Source: Modestobacter altitudinis (GTDB lineage: Bacteria; Actinomycetota; Actinomycetes; Mycobacteriales; Geodermatophilaceae). Taken from it: a stretch of 64,000 nucleotides of DNA. Below, one piece after another: positions 20,463 to 30,024 of this stretch (the first letter of the stretch is position 1; the number at the start of each line of letters is the position of its first letter). Made by a program: the position numbers and the translations under genes. The stretch is from assembly GCF_005930475.1 (NCBI RefSeq), contig NZ_SJEW01000014.1, positions 1-64,000 on the forward strand, in the 5' to 3' direction. The notes beneath the pieces are model-generated. The model did no database searches. It was not told the origin of the DNA and was given only the letters and a program-made list of their open reading frames with translations.

Positions 20463-21856
20463 CCCTCCGCCTGTATGACACGGCCGCACGTGCCGTGCGC
20501 GACTTCACGCCCCTGCGTGCAGGACAGGTCTCCATGTACGTCTGCGGCCTGACCGTGCAGGGCCCGCCGCACATCGGGCACGTGCGGTTCGCGCTGGCCT
20601 TCGACGTGCTCCGGCGATGGCTGCAGCACAGCGGCCACGACGTCACCTACGTCCGCAACGTGACCGACGTCGACGACAAGATCCTCGCCAGGTCCGCGGC
20701 CGCCGGGGAGCCGTGGTGGGCCTGGGCGTACGAGAACGAGCGGGCCGCCACCCGGGCCTACGAGGTGCTGGGGACCCTGCCGCCGACGTACGAGCCGCGG
20801 GCGACCGGGCACGTACCGGAGATGGTCGAGCTGATCGGTCAGCTCATCGACCGCGGCCACGCCTACGCCGTGGACGGTGACGTCTACTTCGACGTCCGGT
20901 CCTTCCCCGGCTACGGCGAGCTGTCCGGTCAGCGGCTCGGTGAGCTGCAGCCGGCCGCGGACACCGAGACCGACGAGCGCAAGCGCGATCCCCGCGACTT
21001 CGCGCTGTGGAAGGCGCACAAGCCCGGTGAGCCGGAGACCGCCTCGTGGCCGACGCCGTGGGGCCGCGGCCGGCCGGGTTGGCACCTGGAGTGCTCGGCG
21101 ATGGCGGAGAAGTACCTGGGGCCGGAGTTCGACCTGCACGGCGGCGGGCTCGACCTGCGCTTCCCGCACCACGAGAACGAGCGGGCCCAGTCGCAGGCCG
21201 CCGGTCACGGGTTCGCCCGCTACTGGCTGCACAACGCCTGGGTGACCATGGGCGGCGAGAAGATGAGCAAGTCGCTGGGCAACACGCTGCTGGTCGACGA
21301 GGTCGTCCAGCGGGTGCGCCCGGTGGAGCTCCGGTACTACCTGGTGGCCCCGCACTACCGCTCGACGATCGAGTTCACCGAGGCCGCGCTCGAGGAGGCC
21401 GGGGTCGCCTACCGGCGCCTGGAGTCCTTCGTGCGCCGGGCCGCCGAGCGGGTCGGCGCGGACGCCGGCAAGCAGGTGCTCGCCGAGGCGTTCACCGCCG
21501 CGATGGACGACGACCTGGCCACCCCGGCCGCGGTCGCCGCCGTGCACGAGGCGGTCACCGCCGGCAACACCGCCCTGGCCGCCGACGACCACGAGGGCGT
21601 CGCCGCCGCGCTGGGCACGGTCCGGGCGATGCTCGGCGTCCTGGGGCTCGACCCGCTCGACCCGCACTGGGCCGGCGGGGGCGAACGCCTCGTGGACGTC
21701 ACCGACGGCCTCGTGCAGCTCGCCCTCGAGCAGCGCACCGCCGCTCGGGCCCGCAAGGACTACGCGTCAGCTGACGCGATCCGGAACCAGCTCGGCGCCC
21801 TGGGCGTGCAGGTCGAGGACACCCCCCAGGGCACACGATGGGAGCTGACCACCTGA
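20459..21856 (+). CDS. cysS: Cysteinyl-tRNA synthetase
   Basis: CysS charges tRNA-Cys. The 465-aa class I synthetase has the HIGH motif in [10 protein letters not shown] (about 39-48), zinc ligands including Cys29 and the HHENERAQ motif near 237, and KMSKS in [12 protein letters not shown] near 268. The length is that of CysS and longer than mycothiol ligase MshC, and the context with ispF and rlmB matches Rv3580c. The GTG start overlaps the ispF stop. Confidence 0.95.
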   Translation: MTLRLYDTAARAVRDFTPLRAGQVSMYVCGLTVQGPPHIGHVRFALAFDVLRRWLQHSGHDVTYVRNVTDVDDKILARSAAAGEPWWAWAYENERAATRAYEVLGTLPPTYEPRATGHVPEMVELIGQLIDRGHAYAVDGDVYFDVRSFPGYGELSGQRLGELQPAADTETDERKRDPRDFALWKAHKPGEPETASWPTPWGRGRPGWHLECSAMAEKYLGPEFDLHGGGLDLRFPHHENERAQSQAAGHGFARYWLHNAWVTMGGEKMSKSLGNTLLVDEVVQRVRPVELRYYLVAPHYRSTIEFTEAALEEAGVAYRRLESFVRRAAERVGADAGKQVLAEAFTAAMDDDLATPAAVAAVHEAVTAGNTALAADDHEGVAAALGTVRAMLGVLGLDPLDPHWAGGGERLVDVTDGLVQLALEQRTAARARKDYASADAIRNQLGALGVQVEDTPQGTRWELTT

Positions 21857-22818
21857 TGGCCGGCAACAGCCAACGACGCGGCCGCTCGGCCGGCGCCGGC
21901 AAGAAGACCGCCACCGCCGGGACCGGTGGCAAGAACCGCCGGTCCCTGGCCGGCCGGGGCGCGACCCCACCGGCCTCCGCCCGGCCGCACCACCCGGCCT
22001 ACAAGAAGGCCCAGGCCGACGCGGCGCGCCGGGACAACCGGGCCCGGGTCCAGCGCCGCAACGAGGAGCAGCCCGAGCTGCTGCTCGGCCGCAACCCGGT
22101 GCTGGAGGCCCTGCGGGCGGCGATCCCGGCGACGGCGTTGTACGTCGTCACCGGCGACACGACCCGGGGCGGTACCGACGAGCGGATCGCCGAGTCCGTG
22201 CAGCTGGCCGCCGACCGGGGGCTGCCGCTGCTCGAGGTGGGCAAGGCCGAGTTCGACCGGATGTCCGCCGGGGCGCTGCACCAGGGCATCGGGCTGATGG
22301 TGCCGCCGTACGAGTACGCGCACCCCGACGACCTGCTGGACATCGCCCGGGACTCCGGGCGACCGCCGCTGCTGGTGGCCCTGGACGGCGTGACCGACCC
22401 GCGGAACCTCGGCGCGATCATCCGCTCGGCCGCGGCCTTCGACGCCCACGGCGTCGTCGTGCCCGAGCGCCGCGCGGTCGGCATGACCGGCTCGGCCTGG
22501 CGCACCAGCGCCGGCGCCGCGGCCCGGCTGAGGGTCGCCCGGGCCACCAACCTGGCCCGCTCGCTGGGCTCCTACCAGGACGCCGGGCTGCAGACGATCG
22601 GGTTGGCCGCCGACGGGGACATGAGCATCCACGACTACGACGGCTTCGGCGACCCGATCGCGCTCGTGGTCGGGGCCGAGGGAGCCGGGCTGTCGCGGCT
22701 GGTCCGCGAGCGCTGCGACGTGGTGCTCTCCATCCCGATCACGAAGTCCACGGAGTCGCTCAACGTCAGCGTCGCCGCCGGCATCGCCCTGTTCGCGGCG
22801 GCCTCCGCCCGCCGGTGA
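21856..22818 (+). CDS. rlmB: 23S rRNA (guanosine-2'-O)-methyltransferase RlmB, SpoU family
   Basis: A 320-aa TrmH/SpoU-family knotted methyltransferase, probably modifying G2251 of 23S rRNA. A basic, Gly/Lys-rich N-terminal tail (1-60) precedes the substrate-binding domain ([12 protein letters not shown], about 75-86) and the SPOUT core with [17 protein letters not shown] near 177, VGAEGAGLS near 281 and [15 protein letters not shown] near 299. The ATG at 21856 overlaps the cysS stop (TGATG); an in-frame ATG at 21838 is less likely. Confidence 0.92.
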   Translation: MAGNSQRRGRSAGAGKKTATAGTGGKNRRSLAGRGATPPASARPHHPAYKKAQADAARRDNRARVQRRNEEQPELLLGRNPVLEALRAAIPATALYVVTGDTTRGGTDERIAESVQLAADRGLPLLEVGKAEFDRMSAGALHQGIGLMVPPYEYAHPDDLLDIARDSGRPPLLVALDGVTDPRNLGAIIRSAAAFDAHGVVVPERRAVGMTGSAWRTSAGAAARLRVARATNLARSLGSYQDAGLQTIGLAADGDMSIHDYDGFGDPIALVVGAEGAGLSRLVRERCDVVLSIPITKSTESLNVSVAAGIALFAAASARR

Positions 22819-23192
22819 GCGCACGGCCGCCCGCGGCGGTGCGGCTCGGGCTCGAGCCGCACCGCGAGGGCGGCTGGTACCGGCGCACCTGGACCTCGCC
22901 GACCGCTGCCGGTGGCCGCCCGGCGGCGACCGCGATCCTCTTCCTGCTGGCGGCGGGTGAGCGCTCGGTGTGGCACCGGGTCGATGCGGACGAGCTGTGG
23001 CTCTGGCACGGGCCGGGCACCGTGACCCTGCACCTCCAGGACCCCGACGAGCAGCACACGCTGGGACCGGACGCCGTCCAGCTGCTGGTGCCGGCCGGGC
23101 GCCGGCAGTGCACCGCACCTGCGGACGAGGAGGTCCTGGTGACCTGCGTCGTCTCGCCCGGCTTCGAGTGGAGTGGCTTCAGCCTCGGCTGA
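22815..23192 (+). CDS. Cupin superfamily DUF985 protein
   Basis: A 125-aa cupin of the DUF985 family (YML079-like). It has the typical [14 protein letters not shown] start at residues 13-26, [25 protein letters not shown] (described here by its WHRVDADE core), and a C-terminal VSPGFEW strand. The function of the family is unknown, although the fold suggests sugar or small-molecule binding. The GTG start overlaps the rlmB stop (GTGA), so it is coupled to the carD-rlmB run. Confidence 0.88.
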   Translation: MSARPPAAVRLGLEPHREGGWYRRTWTSPTAAGGRPAATAILFLLAAGERSVWHRVDADELWLWHGPGTVTLHLQDPDEQHTLGPDAVQLLVPAGRRQCTAPADEEVLVTCVVSPGFEWSGFSLG

Positions 23193-23198
23193 GCGACA

Positions 23199-23260
23199 TC
23201 TGCGATCTCGTGGTCACCCCGGGCCGCGAGGCCACGAGATCGCAGAAGTGGCCACTTCTG
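23199..23260. terminator. Overlapping perfect palindromes between convergent genes
   Basis: TCTGCGATCTCGTGG (23199-23213) pairs perfectly with 23232-23246. A second, perfect 18-nt palindrome, CAGAAGTGGCCACTTCTG, spans 23243-23260 and overlaps the first stem by 4 nt. The position between convergent genes suggests bidirectional termination, with two mutually exclusive folds. Confidence 0.7.
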
Positions 23261-23270
23261 CCCCCGGGGG

Positions 23271-24566
23271 TCAGGAGAGCAGCTGGGCGATCGTGTAGAT
23301 GACCAGGCCGGCGAGTCCGCCGACGACGGTGCCGTTGACCCGGATCCACTGCAGGTCGCGGCCGACCTGCAGCTCGATCCGCCGACTGGTCTCCTCGGTG
23401 TCCCAGCGGGCCACCGTGGTGCCCACCAGCTCGGCGGCGTCCCCGGCGAACCGCTCGACCGCCCAGCCGGCGCCGCGGCGGGCCTGCCGCTGCACCAGCT
23501 CGCGCACGGTGGGGTCGTCGGTCAGCAGCCGGGCGCCGGAGCGGATCACCGACACCATCCGGGCCCGGAGGTCGGAGTCCGGGTCGGCGGCGGCGGTGAG
23601 CACGGAGTCCTTCGCCGTCGTCCAGAGCGAGCCGGACCAGGTGCGGACGGCGGGGTGCTCCAGCACCTCCAGCTTGAAGTGCTCGACCCGGGCGGCGGCC
23701 TCGGGGTCGGTGCGCAGCCTGGCCACGTAGGCCCGCAGCCGTCGGTCGTACATCTCGCGCACGGGGTGCTCCGGGTCGGCGCCGACCTCGGCGAGGAAGC
23801 TCCGCAGCAGCTCGAAGACCCGGTCGAACACCTTGTCGTCGACCCAGTCGGGCACCCAGGCCGGCGAGGCGTCGCCCAGCCGGGTGCGGAAGACCAGCCG
23901 GTTGTCGGCGAGGAACTCCGCCAGTCCGGAGAGCCCGGCGGAGAGCACCTCCTGGTGCCGGTTGCCGTCGACGGCGAGCTCGAGCACCCGGGCCAGCCCC
24001 GGCGCGGCGGGCGTCTCGCGCAGCTTCCGGTCGACGAACGCGGACACCGTCTGCTGCACCTCGTCGTCCGCGATGAGGTCGCTCAGCGCGCCCAACGCCG
24101 CACCGGCGTCATCGGCCAGCCGCTCGGCCCGGCCGGGGGCCGCCAGGAAGGCACCCAGCTTGCCGGGGACGTCGATGCTGTCCAGCCGCTCCTCGACGAT
24201 GTGCCGGGTCAGGAAGTTCTCCTGCACGAAGGTGCCCAGGCTGGTGCCGATCTGGTCCTTCTTGCGCGGGATGACCGCCGTGTGCGGGATCGGCAACCCC
24301 ATCGGGTGCCGGAACAGCGCGGTGACGGCGAACCAGTCGGCCAGTGCACCGACCATGGACGCCTCGGCGGTCGCCCGGACGTAGCCGACCCAGGCCCCGG
24401 TCTCGTCCCCGATCAGCACGCAGACCAGGAAGACCGCCGCGGCCAGCAGGAACAGGCCGGTGGCCAGCCGCTTCATCTTCGTCAGGTCGCGGGCGCGCTG
24501 CGGGTCGTCGAGCGAGCCGGTGAGGGGGACGGTCAGCTGGTGGCTGGGCAGCTGCGGGCTCGGCAC
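23271..24566 (-). CDS. DUF445 family membrane protein
   Basis: A 431-aa DUF445 protein, a family related to YheB/YjiN of unknown function. It has a hydrophobic helix near residues 35-50 (GLFLLAAAVFLVCVLI), the conserved VGALADWFAVTALFRHPMG block near 72-90, FVQENFL near 114 and a C-terminal helix (VGGLAGLVIYTIAQLL). The middle is long, helical and charged. The GTG start at 24566 lies 7 nt after TAGGCT (minus strand, 24579-24574), fitting a leaderless transcript. Confidence 0.88.
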   Translation of the reverse strand: MPSPQLPSHQLTVPLTGSLDDPQRARDLTKMKRLATGLFLLAAAVFLVCVLIGDETGAWVGYVRATAEASMVGALADWFAVTALFRHPMGLPIPHTAVIPRKKDQIGTSLGTFVQENFLTRHIVEERLDSIDVPGKLGAFLAAPGRAERLADDAGAALGALSDLIADDEVQQTVSAFVDRKLRETPAAPGLARVLELAVDGNRHQEVLSAGLSGLAEFLADNRLVFRTRLGDASPAWVPDWVDDKVFDRVFELLRSFLAEVGADPEHPVREMYDRRLRAYVARLRTDPEAAARVEHFKLEVLEHPAVRTWSGSLWTTAKDSVLTAAADPDSDLRARMVSVIRSGARLLTDDPTVRELVQRQARRGAGWAVERFAGDAAELVGTTVARWDTEETSRRIELQVGRDLQWIRVNGTVVGGLAGLVIYTIAQLLS

Positions 24567-24582
24567 CCGACCGAGCCTAGGC

Positions 24583-24640
24583 GGCCCCTCTGCCGGGCCC
24601 CACCCCGAGCTCGGGAGGGGTGGGGGGCAGAGGGGTCCCA
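24583..24640. repeat. Dispersed intergenic repeat copy; terminator after htrA
   Basis: GGCCCCTCTGCC (24583-24594) pairs with 24626-24637, and inside it CCCCACCCC pairs with GGGGTGGGG. The reverse complement shares the GGACCCC...CCCCCC core of the 12717 element. It separates htrA from the DUF445 gene, both on the minus strand. Confidence 0.6.
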
Positions 24641-24642
24641 GC

Positions 24643-26139
24643 TCAGTTCGAGGCGGCGTCGAGCGTGACGCCGACCTTCGAGCTGTCCGAGCCGCGGCGG
24701 ATGGTCAGGGTCACCTCGTCACCGGGCTGCGCGCTGCGGACGGCGGCGGTCAGCTCGGTGGAGCTGGTGACCGACCGGTCGCCCACCGCGGTGATCACGT
24801 CGCCGGCCTGGAGCCCGGCGTCGGCGGCGGGGGAGCCGTCCTGCACCGAGACCAGCTGGGCGCCGGTGCCGACCGCCGAGTCGGCGTTGTCCGACGCGGT
24901 GGTGGCGTTCACGCCGAGCAGGGCGTGGGTGGCCGACCCGGTGTCGATGATCTGCTGGGCGATCCGCTTGGCGGTGTTGGCCGGGATGGCGAACCCGACC
25001 CCGATGTTGCCGCTCTGGGCGGCCTCCTGACCGGGCAGGTCGGAGCTGGCGACGGTGGCGATGGCGCTGTTGATGCCGATGACCTGGCCCTGGGCGTCGA
25101 CCAGCGCACCACCGGAGTTGCCGGGGTTGATCGCCGCGTCGGTCTGCAGCGCGTCGATCACCGCCTGGTCGGTGTTCGAGCCGGTGGCCACCGCGCGGTT
25201 GGTCGCGCTGATGATGCCGTCGGTCACCGTGTTCGACAGCCCCAGTGGCGCACCGATGGCGACCGCCAGGTCACCGACCTGCACGTCGTCGGAGTCGGCG
25301 AACGTGGCCGGGGTGAGCCCGCTGGCGTCGCTGAGCTTGACCACGGCCAGGTCGGAGGTCGGGTCGGTGCCCACGACGGTGGCGTCGTAGAGCGTGCCGT
25401 CGGAGGTGCGCACCTGCACCGTCGCCTGGTCGGTCGAGCTGTCGAGCGTGACCACGTGGTTGTTGGTCAGCACGTAGCCGTCGGCGGAGAGGACGACGCC
25501 GGACCCGGACCCGGACCCCGAGCCGGCGCTCACGTAGATGGTGACGACGCTGGGCGCCGCCTTCGCGGCCGCGGCCGTGGTGCTCGTGGCGTTCTCGGCG
25601 TCCTTGATGACGACGCTCTGCGCCGACGTCCCACTGGCGGTCGCCACGCCGCCGTCGTCGGTCAGCGCCATCACGCCGGCACCGGCTCCGCCGCCGATCA
25701 GCGCCGCGCCGACCAGACCGGCGGCGACGCCGAGCCGCCAGCGACCGGGCCGTCGGGCCGGCTGGGCAGGGACCCCGGGCTGCAGCGGGGGCTGGAAGGC
25801 CGGCGGGACCGCGCCCGCGGCGGGCTGACCGTGCGCCTGGTGGTACCCGGGAGTCCCGTAGCCGGCCGGCGGCCACGGCTGGTGCGCCGCGGCGGCGGGC
25901 TGGCCGAACTGCTGGGTGGGGTGCTGCCCGAGCGGCAGGACGGGCTGCTGGCCGGGCTGGGCGCCCGGGTGCGGCTGCGCGGCCGGCTGACCACCGAGGG
26001 GCTGAGCCGTCGCGCCGCCGGGCTGCTGCGCGGTCGGCTGCTGCGCGGCCGGCTGCTGCGCGGCCCAGCCAGCGCCGGCGGCCGCGTTCCGGTCCGTGCC
26101 GTGTCCGGTCTCGTCGGCCGGGCGGTTGTGCTCAGTCAC
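24643..26139 (-). CDS. Membrane-anchored trypsin-like serine protease with PDZ domain (HtrA/DegP family)
   Basis: A 498-aa HtrA-type protease acting outside the membrane. The cytosolic N-terminus (about 1-130) is rich in Gln/Pro/Ala; one membrane helix follows (GVAAGLVGAALIGGGAGAGV, about 137-157). The protease domain has the triad His in LTNNHVV, Asp in DPTSDLAVVKL and Ser in NPGNSGGAL, and a C-terminal PDZ domain covers about 400-490. GTG 26139 has AAGGA six nt upstream. A possible ECF-type promoter lies 128-153 nt upstream. The role is probably degradation of misfolded envelope proteins. Confidence 0.93.
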   Translation of the reverse strand: MTEHNRPADETGHGTDRNAAAGAGWAAQQPAAQQPTAQQPGGATAQPLGGQPAAQPHPGAQPGQQPVLPLGQHPTQQFGQPAAAAHQPWPPAGYGTPGYHQAHGQPAAGAVPPAFQPPLQPGVPAQPARRPGRWRLGVAAGLVGAALIGGGAGAGVMALTDDGGVATASGTSAQSVVIKDAENATSTTAAAAKAAPSVVTIYVSAGSGSGSGSGVVLSADGYVLTNNHVVTLDSSTDQATVQVRTSDGTLYDATVVGTDPTSDLAVVKLSDASGLTPATFADSDDVQVGDLAVAIGAPLGLSNTVTDGIISATNRAVATGSNTDQAVIDALQTDAAINPGNSGGALVDAQGQVIGINSAIATVASSDLPGQEAAQSGNIGVGFAIPANTAKRIAQQIIDTGSATHALLGVNATTASDNADSAVGTGAQLVSVQDGSPAADAGLQAGDVITAVGDRSVTSSTELTAAVRSAQPGDEVTLTIRRGSDSSKVGVTLDAASN

Positions 26140-26266
26140 TGGTGGTCCTTCCCCACGTCCCGACAGGCCTTCCCCGTCGCGATGACCCCACTGTGCGCCC
26201 GCGGACTGGTCCGGAACTGGTGGTCCGCTGTGAGTTGTCTGGACGCGACACGGCCGCTACGGCCAG

Positions 26267-26292
26267 CAACTCTCCGCGGCCGGCTGGTTTCC
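26267..26292 (-). promoter_or_regulatory. Possible ECF sigma promoter of htrA
   Basis: On the minus strand GGAAAC (26292-26287) and GTTG (26270-26267) are 16 nt apart, resembling the GGAAC-N16-GTT pattern of envelope-stress ECF factors such as SigE. Envelope HtrA proteases are common SigE targets in mycobacteria. A single match in GC-rich DNA is weak evidence. Confidence 0.3.
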
Positions 26293-26390
26293 TGGCGTGC
26301 GCGCGCGTGATCATGCGAGGCCAGGGGAAGGGGAGGGGCGGTCGGCCCCCGTCGTCCCTCACGCCCCCTCTCCCGTCCCGGAGGCCGTCG

Positions 26391-27047
26391 GTGCCGGTTC
26401 GAGCACTCCTCACCCGTTCCGCCCTCGCCGTGCTGGTGCTGCTGCTGGCCGCGCTCGCCGCCATCGGTGGGGTGTCCCTGGGCGGGGCCGGGCTCGTCGC
26501 CGTCGTGCTGGCTGCGATCGTCACCGCCTGCCTGGCAGCGGGCATCGTCCGCGACGGGGACTCACCGCGCCCCCGCCAGGCCGCCGTCGACACCGCCTGG
26601 CGTGCGGCGGTCACCACGGTGGCGGTGCTGCTCGTGCTCAGCGGCTGCGTGGTGCTGGCCGGCGGTGCGCTGACCGCACTGCTGGCCGGCGTGGCCGTGG
26701 GCGGCGCGCTGCTGCGCTGGGCGGTGCGGTCGGCCCGCACGACCTCGCGCGGCACCGGGGCCACCGTGCTCCCGCTGCCGGGCGCCGGAGCGGGCATCGG
26801 CCCGGTGGCGACGCTGACCGTCGAGGCGCTGGGCCGGGAGTGGCTGCGCACCTCCGCAGCACTGGCCCAGGCCCGGGACGCCGCCGTGCGGCAGGCACTG
26901 GTCGAGCGGCGGGAGGAGGCGCTCGACGAGCTCGAGCGGCGGGACCCCGTCGGGTTCAACCGGTGGCTGGCCGAGGGCGCGACCGTGGACAGCGACCCGT
27001 CGCGCTACGTCTCCGGCGACCCGACCGCCGGCTACGACGCGGCCTGA
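26391..27047 (+). CDS. Hypothetical four-helix membrane protein
   Basis: A 218-aa protein of unknown function. GGAGG lies 6 nt before the GTG at 26391. There are about four membrane helices (residues 9-28, 31-50, 65-85, 88-100), then a long charged cytosolic C-terminus with a predicted amphipathic or coiled helix (RTSAALAQARDAAVRQALVE and following) and the motif GFNRWLAEG near residue 186. Divergent from htrA with a 250-nt gap. Confidence 0.8.
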   Translation: MPVRALLTRSALAVLVLLLAALAAIGGVSLGGAGLVAVVLAAIVTACLAAGIVRDGDSPRPRQAAVDTAWRAAVTTVAVLLVLSGCVVLAGGALTALLAGVAVGGALLRWAVRSARTTSRGTGATVLPLPGAGAGIGPVATLTVEALGREWLRTSAALAQARDAAVRQALVERREEALDELERRDPVGFNRWLAEGATVDSDPSRYVSGDPTAGYDAA

Positions 27048-27069
27048 CCAGGGCGCTCGACCGGGTCGG

Positions 27070-27936
27070 TCAGCGCGGGTCGGTCAGCCCGGCGATCACC
27101 GCGCTGACGTCGGCCGCGTCCGGGTCGTCCAGGGCCGCCGCCGCGGCCTCCATCGTCTCCAGCACCGCGGCGTCCAGCCGGTCGGAGACGCCGGCGGACC
27201 GGAGCGCGTCGGAGATCAGCCGCGCGTCCTTGGTCGCGCCGGGGAGCCCGAAGCTGACCGGGAAGCGCCCGTCGATCATCAGCCCGCCCTTGACGTGCGC
27301 GTACGGGGTGTCCAGCGGTCCGCCCTCGATGGCGGCCAGGAAGTGCTGCGGGTCGACACCCAGACCGCGGGCCAGCGCGATCGACTGCGCCGCTCCGGCG
27401 GTGATCATGAACAGCCACGCGTTGCAGGCCATCTTCAGCCGGCTCCCAGCCCCGGCCCTCCCGAGCCACAGCGTCTTGGAGCCGAGGGCGTCCAGGACCG
27501 GGGCGAGGGGCTCGCGGAGCTGCTCCGGACCGGAGGCGAGCATCACCAGCGCGCCCTTCTCGGCGGGCTCCTTGGTGCCGAGCACCGGGCAGTCGACGAG
27601 CGCCAGGCCCAGTTCGGCGGCGACCGCCGCGGTGCGCTCGGCGCCCTCCACCCCGACGGTGCTGCACTGCAGCCAGGTGGTGCCGGCCGCCGGCGCCGCC
27701 CGGCGGACCACGTCGATCGCCGCGTCCGCGTCGAAGAGCATGGTCAGGACGACGTCGACCCCGGCGACCGCCTCGGCGGGTGAGCCGTGGGCCTCGGCGC
27801 CGGTGTCGGTGAGCGCCTGGGCCTTCGCCGCGTCCCGGTTCCACGCTCGCACCGGGATCCCCGCCCGGCGCAGCGACCGGACCATCCCCGCGCCCATCGT
27901 GCCCGTGCCGAGGACAGCCACCACCGGGTTCGTCAT
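27070..27936 (-). CDS. NAD(P)-dependent oxidoreductase, 3-hydroxyisobutyrate dehydrogenase family
   Basis: A 288-aa beta-hydroxyacid dehydrogenase. The Rossmann motif GTGTMG is at residues 10-15, the substrate region is near 119 (DCPVLGTKEPAEKG), and the catalytic lysine is in SRLKMACNAW near 169. Family members oxidise 3-hydroxyisobutyrate or tartronate semialdehyde, or act as glyoxylate or imine reductases; the exact substrate is not visible. The ATG at 27936 is preceded by GAGG and gives the standard N-terminus, although the frame runs upstream across the tRNA gene. Confidence 0.9.
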   Translation of the reverse strand: MTNPVVAVLGTGTMGAGMVRSLRRAGIPVRAWNRDAAKAQALTDTGAEAHGSPAEAVAGVDVVLTMLFDADAAIDVVRRAAPAAGTTWLQCSTVGVEGAERTAAVAAELGLALVDCPVLGTKEPAEKGALVMLASGPEQLREPLAPVLDALGSKTLWLGRAGAGSRLKMACNAWLFMITAGAAQSIALARGLGVDPQHFLAAIEGGPLDTPYAHVKGGLMIDGRFPVSFGLPGATKDARLISDALRSAGVSDRLDAAVLETMEAAAAALDDPDAADVSAVIAGLTDPR

Positions 27937-28016
27937 GGCCTGATCCTCACCCGCGTCGGCCGACGCGGCAGCCCGGCCGCAGCGGCTCCCGGTAACCTCG
28001 TGGACGGCTCCGTCCC

Positions 28017-28088
28017 GCCCCATTAGCTCAGTGGTAGAGCACTCGCCTTGTAAGCGAAAGGTCGTCCGTTCAATCCGGACATGGGGCT
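28017..28088 (+). tRNA. tRNA-Thr (anticodon UGU)
   Basis: A complete cloverleaf of 72 nt: acceptor GCCCCAT with ATGGGGC, D arm GCTC...GAGC, anticodon loop CTTGTAA (anticodon TGT), T arm GTCCG-TTCAATC-CGGAC. No CCA is encoded. The gene is single, and no integrase or repeated 3' end lies nearby. Confidence 0.97.
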
Positions 28089-28160
28089 CGCTCCCCGGCC
28101 GGCCCTCCTGGGTCGCCGCCGGGCAGGGCAGGATGCTCCCGTGCACACCTCGGCAGCCCG

Positions 28161-29132
28161 TTGACGTCGTCCGCAGGCACCCGCTGGGGTGTGCTGGGTG
28201 GCGCCTCCATCGCCCGGTCCCGCTTCCTCCCCGCGCTGGCCGAGGCCGGTGCTGAGGCGGTGGTCGTGGGCAGCCGGGACGGCACCCGCGCGGCCGAGTT
28301 CGCGGCGGCGCACGGCGTCGCCCGAGGCGTCGCCGGCTACGCGGCCGTGCTGGCCGACCCGGCCGTGCAGGCGGTCTACGTGCCGCTGCCCAACCCGCTG
28401 CACGCCGAGTGGGCGGTCGCAGCGCTGGAGGCAGGCAAGGCGGTGCTCTGCGAGAAGCCGCTGTGCGTCGACGCCGAGCAGGCGCGCCGGGTGCTGGCGG
28501 TGGCCGAGCGGGCCGCGCTGCCGCTGTGGGAGGCGTTCGTCTTCCCGTTCCAGGCCCAGCACCAGCGGCTGGTCGAGCTGCTGACCACCGGCGCGATCGG
28601 CGAACTGCGCGAGATCTCCGGTGCCTTCCACTTCCAGCTCCGCGGCACCGACGACATCCGGCTGTCCGCGGCGACGGCCGGCGGCGCGCTGGCCGACGTC
28701 GGCTGCTACCCGTTGCGGCTGGCCGCCGAGCTCTTCGGCAGCCCGGCGCTGACGGCTGCCGCGTCCGCCGTCCGGGGCGCCGAGGTCGAGACCGAGCTCG
28801 CCGCCTTGGTCGACTACCCCGACGACCGGCTGCTGCTGCTGTCCTGCGGCTTCCGGCGCAGTGCGGACACCACGACGGTGCTCAGCGGCACCGAGGGCAC
28901 CATCCGGATCGACGACCCGTACCACCCTCGTCCGGGGAGCACCGTCGAACTGCGCCGTCCGGGCGCGGACCCGGTGGTCGAGCGGCCGACCCGAGACCAG
29001 CACTCGTTCACCGCCGCGCTGCGGCACGTCGACGCCGTCCTGGCCGGGGAGGAGGCGCCGCGGCACACCGCGCTGGAGTCCTCCCTGGCGGTCGCCGAGG
29101 CGATCGACCTCGTGCGGGCGGCAGCACGATGA
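28161..29132 (+). CDS. Gfo/Idh/MocA family oxidoreductase
   Basis: A 323-aa NAD(P)-dependent sugar or inositol oxidoreductase. The N-terminal Rossmann fold begins GVLGGASIARS (about 10-20); CEKPLCVD near residue 97 carries the family lysine of the EKP motif, and ADVGCYPLR near 178 is the family D-x-G-x-Y motif. The TTG start at 28161 is the only start before the nucleotide-binding strand. The stop overlaps the next gene by ATGA, so the pair is likely co-transcribed. Confidence 0.87.
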   Translation: MTSSAGTRWGVLGGASIARSRFLPALAEAGAEAVVVGSRDGTRAAEFAAAHGVARGVAGYAAVLADPAVQAVYVPLPNPLHAEWAVAALEAGKAVLCEKPLCVDAEQARRVLAVAERAALPLWEAFVFPFQAQHQRLVELLTTGAIGELREISGAFHFQLRGTDDIRLSAATAGGALADVGCYPLRLAAELFGSPALTAAASAVRGAEVETELAALVDYPDDRLLLLSCGFRRSADTTTVLSGTEGTIRIDDPYHPRPGSTVELRRPGADPVVERPTRDQHSFTAALRHVDAVLAGEEAPRHTALESSLAVAEAIDLVRAAAR

Positions 29133-29935
29133 GCCGGCGCGGGCTCTTCCTCGCGCCCTTCGACGTGCTGGCCGACCCACGGCTGGTGGCCGAGGTCGCG
29201 GGAGAGGCGGAGGAGGCCGGCTGGGACGGGGTCTTCCTCTGGGACCACCTGCTCTACGCCGACCCGGTCACGGCGATCTCCGACCCGTGGACCTGCTGCG
29301 CCGCGATCGCCGTCCGCACGTCGCGGATCCGGTTCGGCCCGATGGTGACGCCGCTGACCCGGCGCCGTCCGCAGGTGCTGGCGCGGCAGGCCGCCGCGCT
29401 GGACCAGCTGTCCGACGGCCGGCTGGTGCTCGGGTTCGGGCTCGGCGACGACGGCGGGGTGGGGGAGCTCTCCCGGTTCGGCGAGGAGCTCGAGCCGCGG
29501 GTGCGCGCCGCCCGGCTGGACGAAGGGCTGGAGCTGCTCCGCCGGCTGCTGTCCGGCGCGGAGGTCGACCACGACGGGACCCACTTCACGGCCCGCGGCG
29601 TGCAGTTCCTGCCCACGGCGACCCGGCCCGGCGGCATCCCGTTCTGGATCGGTGGGCGCTGGCCGAACGCCGCGCCGCTGCGCCGGGCCGCCCGGCACGA
29701 GGGCGCGTTCGTCATCTCGGTGCCCGAGCCGGTGGGGCTGGCGCAGGTCCGCGAGACGGTCGCCGCGGCACGGGCCGAGGGGCTGGCGGGCTTCGACGTC
29801 GTCGTGGACCTGCCGGTGGGGGAGGACCCGCAGCCGTGGGCCGCGGCCGGCGCGACCTGGGTGCTCACCCGGCTGGGCCCCTACGACCTCGACCTCGCCG
29901 AGGTCCGGCGGGTGGTCCGGGCCGGTCCCGGCTGA
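29129..29935 (+). CDS. LLM class (F420- or flavin-dependent) oxidoreductase
   Basis: A 268-aa luciferase-like TIM-barrel protein. It has GWDGVFLWDHLLYADP near residues 31-46, the barrel strands RIRFGPMVTPL near 68 and GRLVLGFGLGDDGG near 98, and IPFWIGGRWP near 169. In actinobacteria these usually use F420 or FMN to oxidise or reduce small substrates; the substrate is unknown. The ATG overlaps the upstream Gfo/Idh stop, suggesting joint action in one catabolic step series. Confidence 0.87.
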   Translation: MSRRGLFLAPFDVLADPRLVAEVAGEAEEAGWDGVFLWDHLLYADPVTAISDPWTCCAAIAVRTSRIRFGPMVTPLTRRRPQVLARQAAALDQLSDGRLVLGFGLGDDGGVGELSRFGEELEPRVRAARLDEGLELLRRLLSGAEVDHDGTHFTARGVQFLPTATRPGGIPFWIGGRWPNAAPLRRAARHEGAFVISVPEPVGLAQVRETVAAARAEGLAGFDVVVDLPVGEDPQPWAAAGATWVLTRLGPYDLDLAEVRRVVRAGPG

Positions 29936-30024
29936 GCCGATCGCGACGCGCGGCCGCCTGCGGGGTGTGCCAGGGTCGCAGGCGACTGCTGCCGTTCGGG
30001 CAGCCGATCTCGAGGAGGACCTCC

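Noticed and set aside
20459..21856. Mycothiol ligase MshC instead of CysS
   Set aside because: The length of 465 aa, the KMSKS context and the synteny with ispF and rlmB fit CysS.
28017..28088. The tRNA-Thr as an integration site
   Set aside because: No integrase, no repeated tRNA 3' end and no compositional change follow it; the next genes are ordinary metabolic genes.
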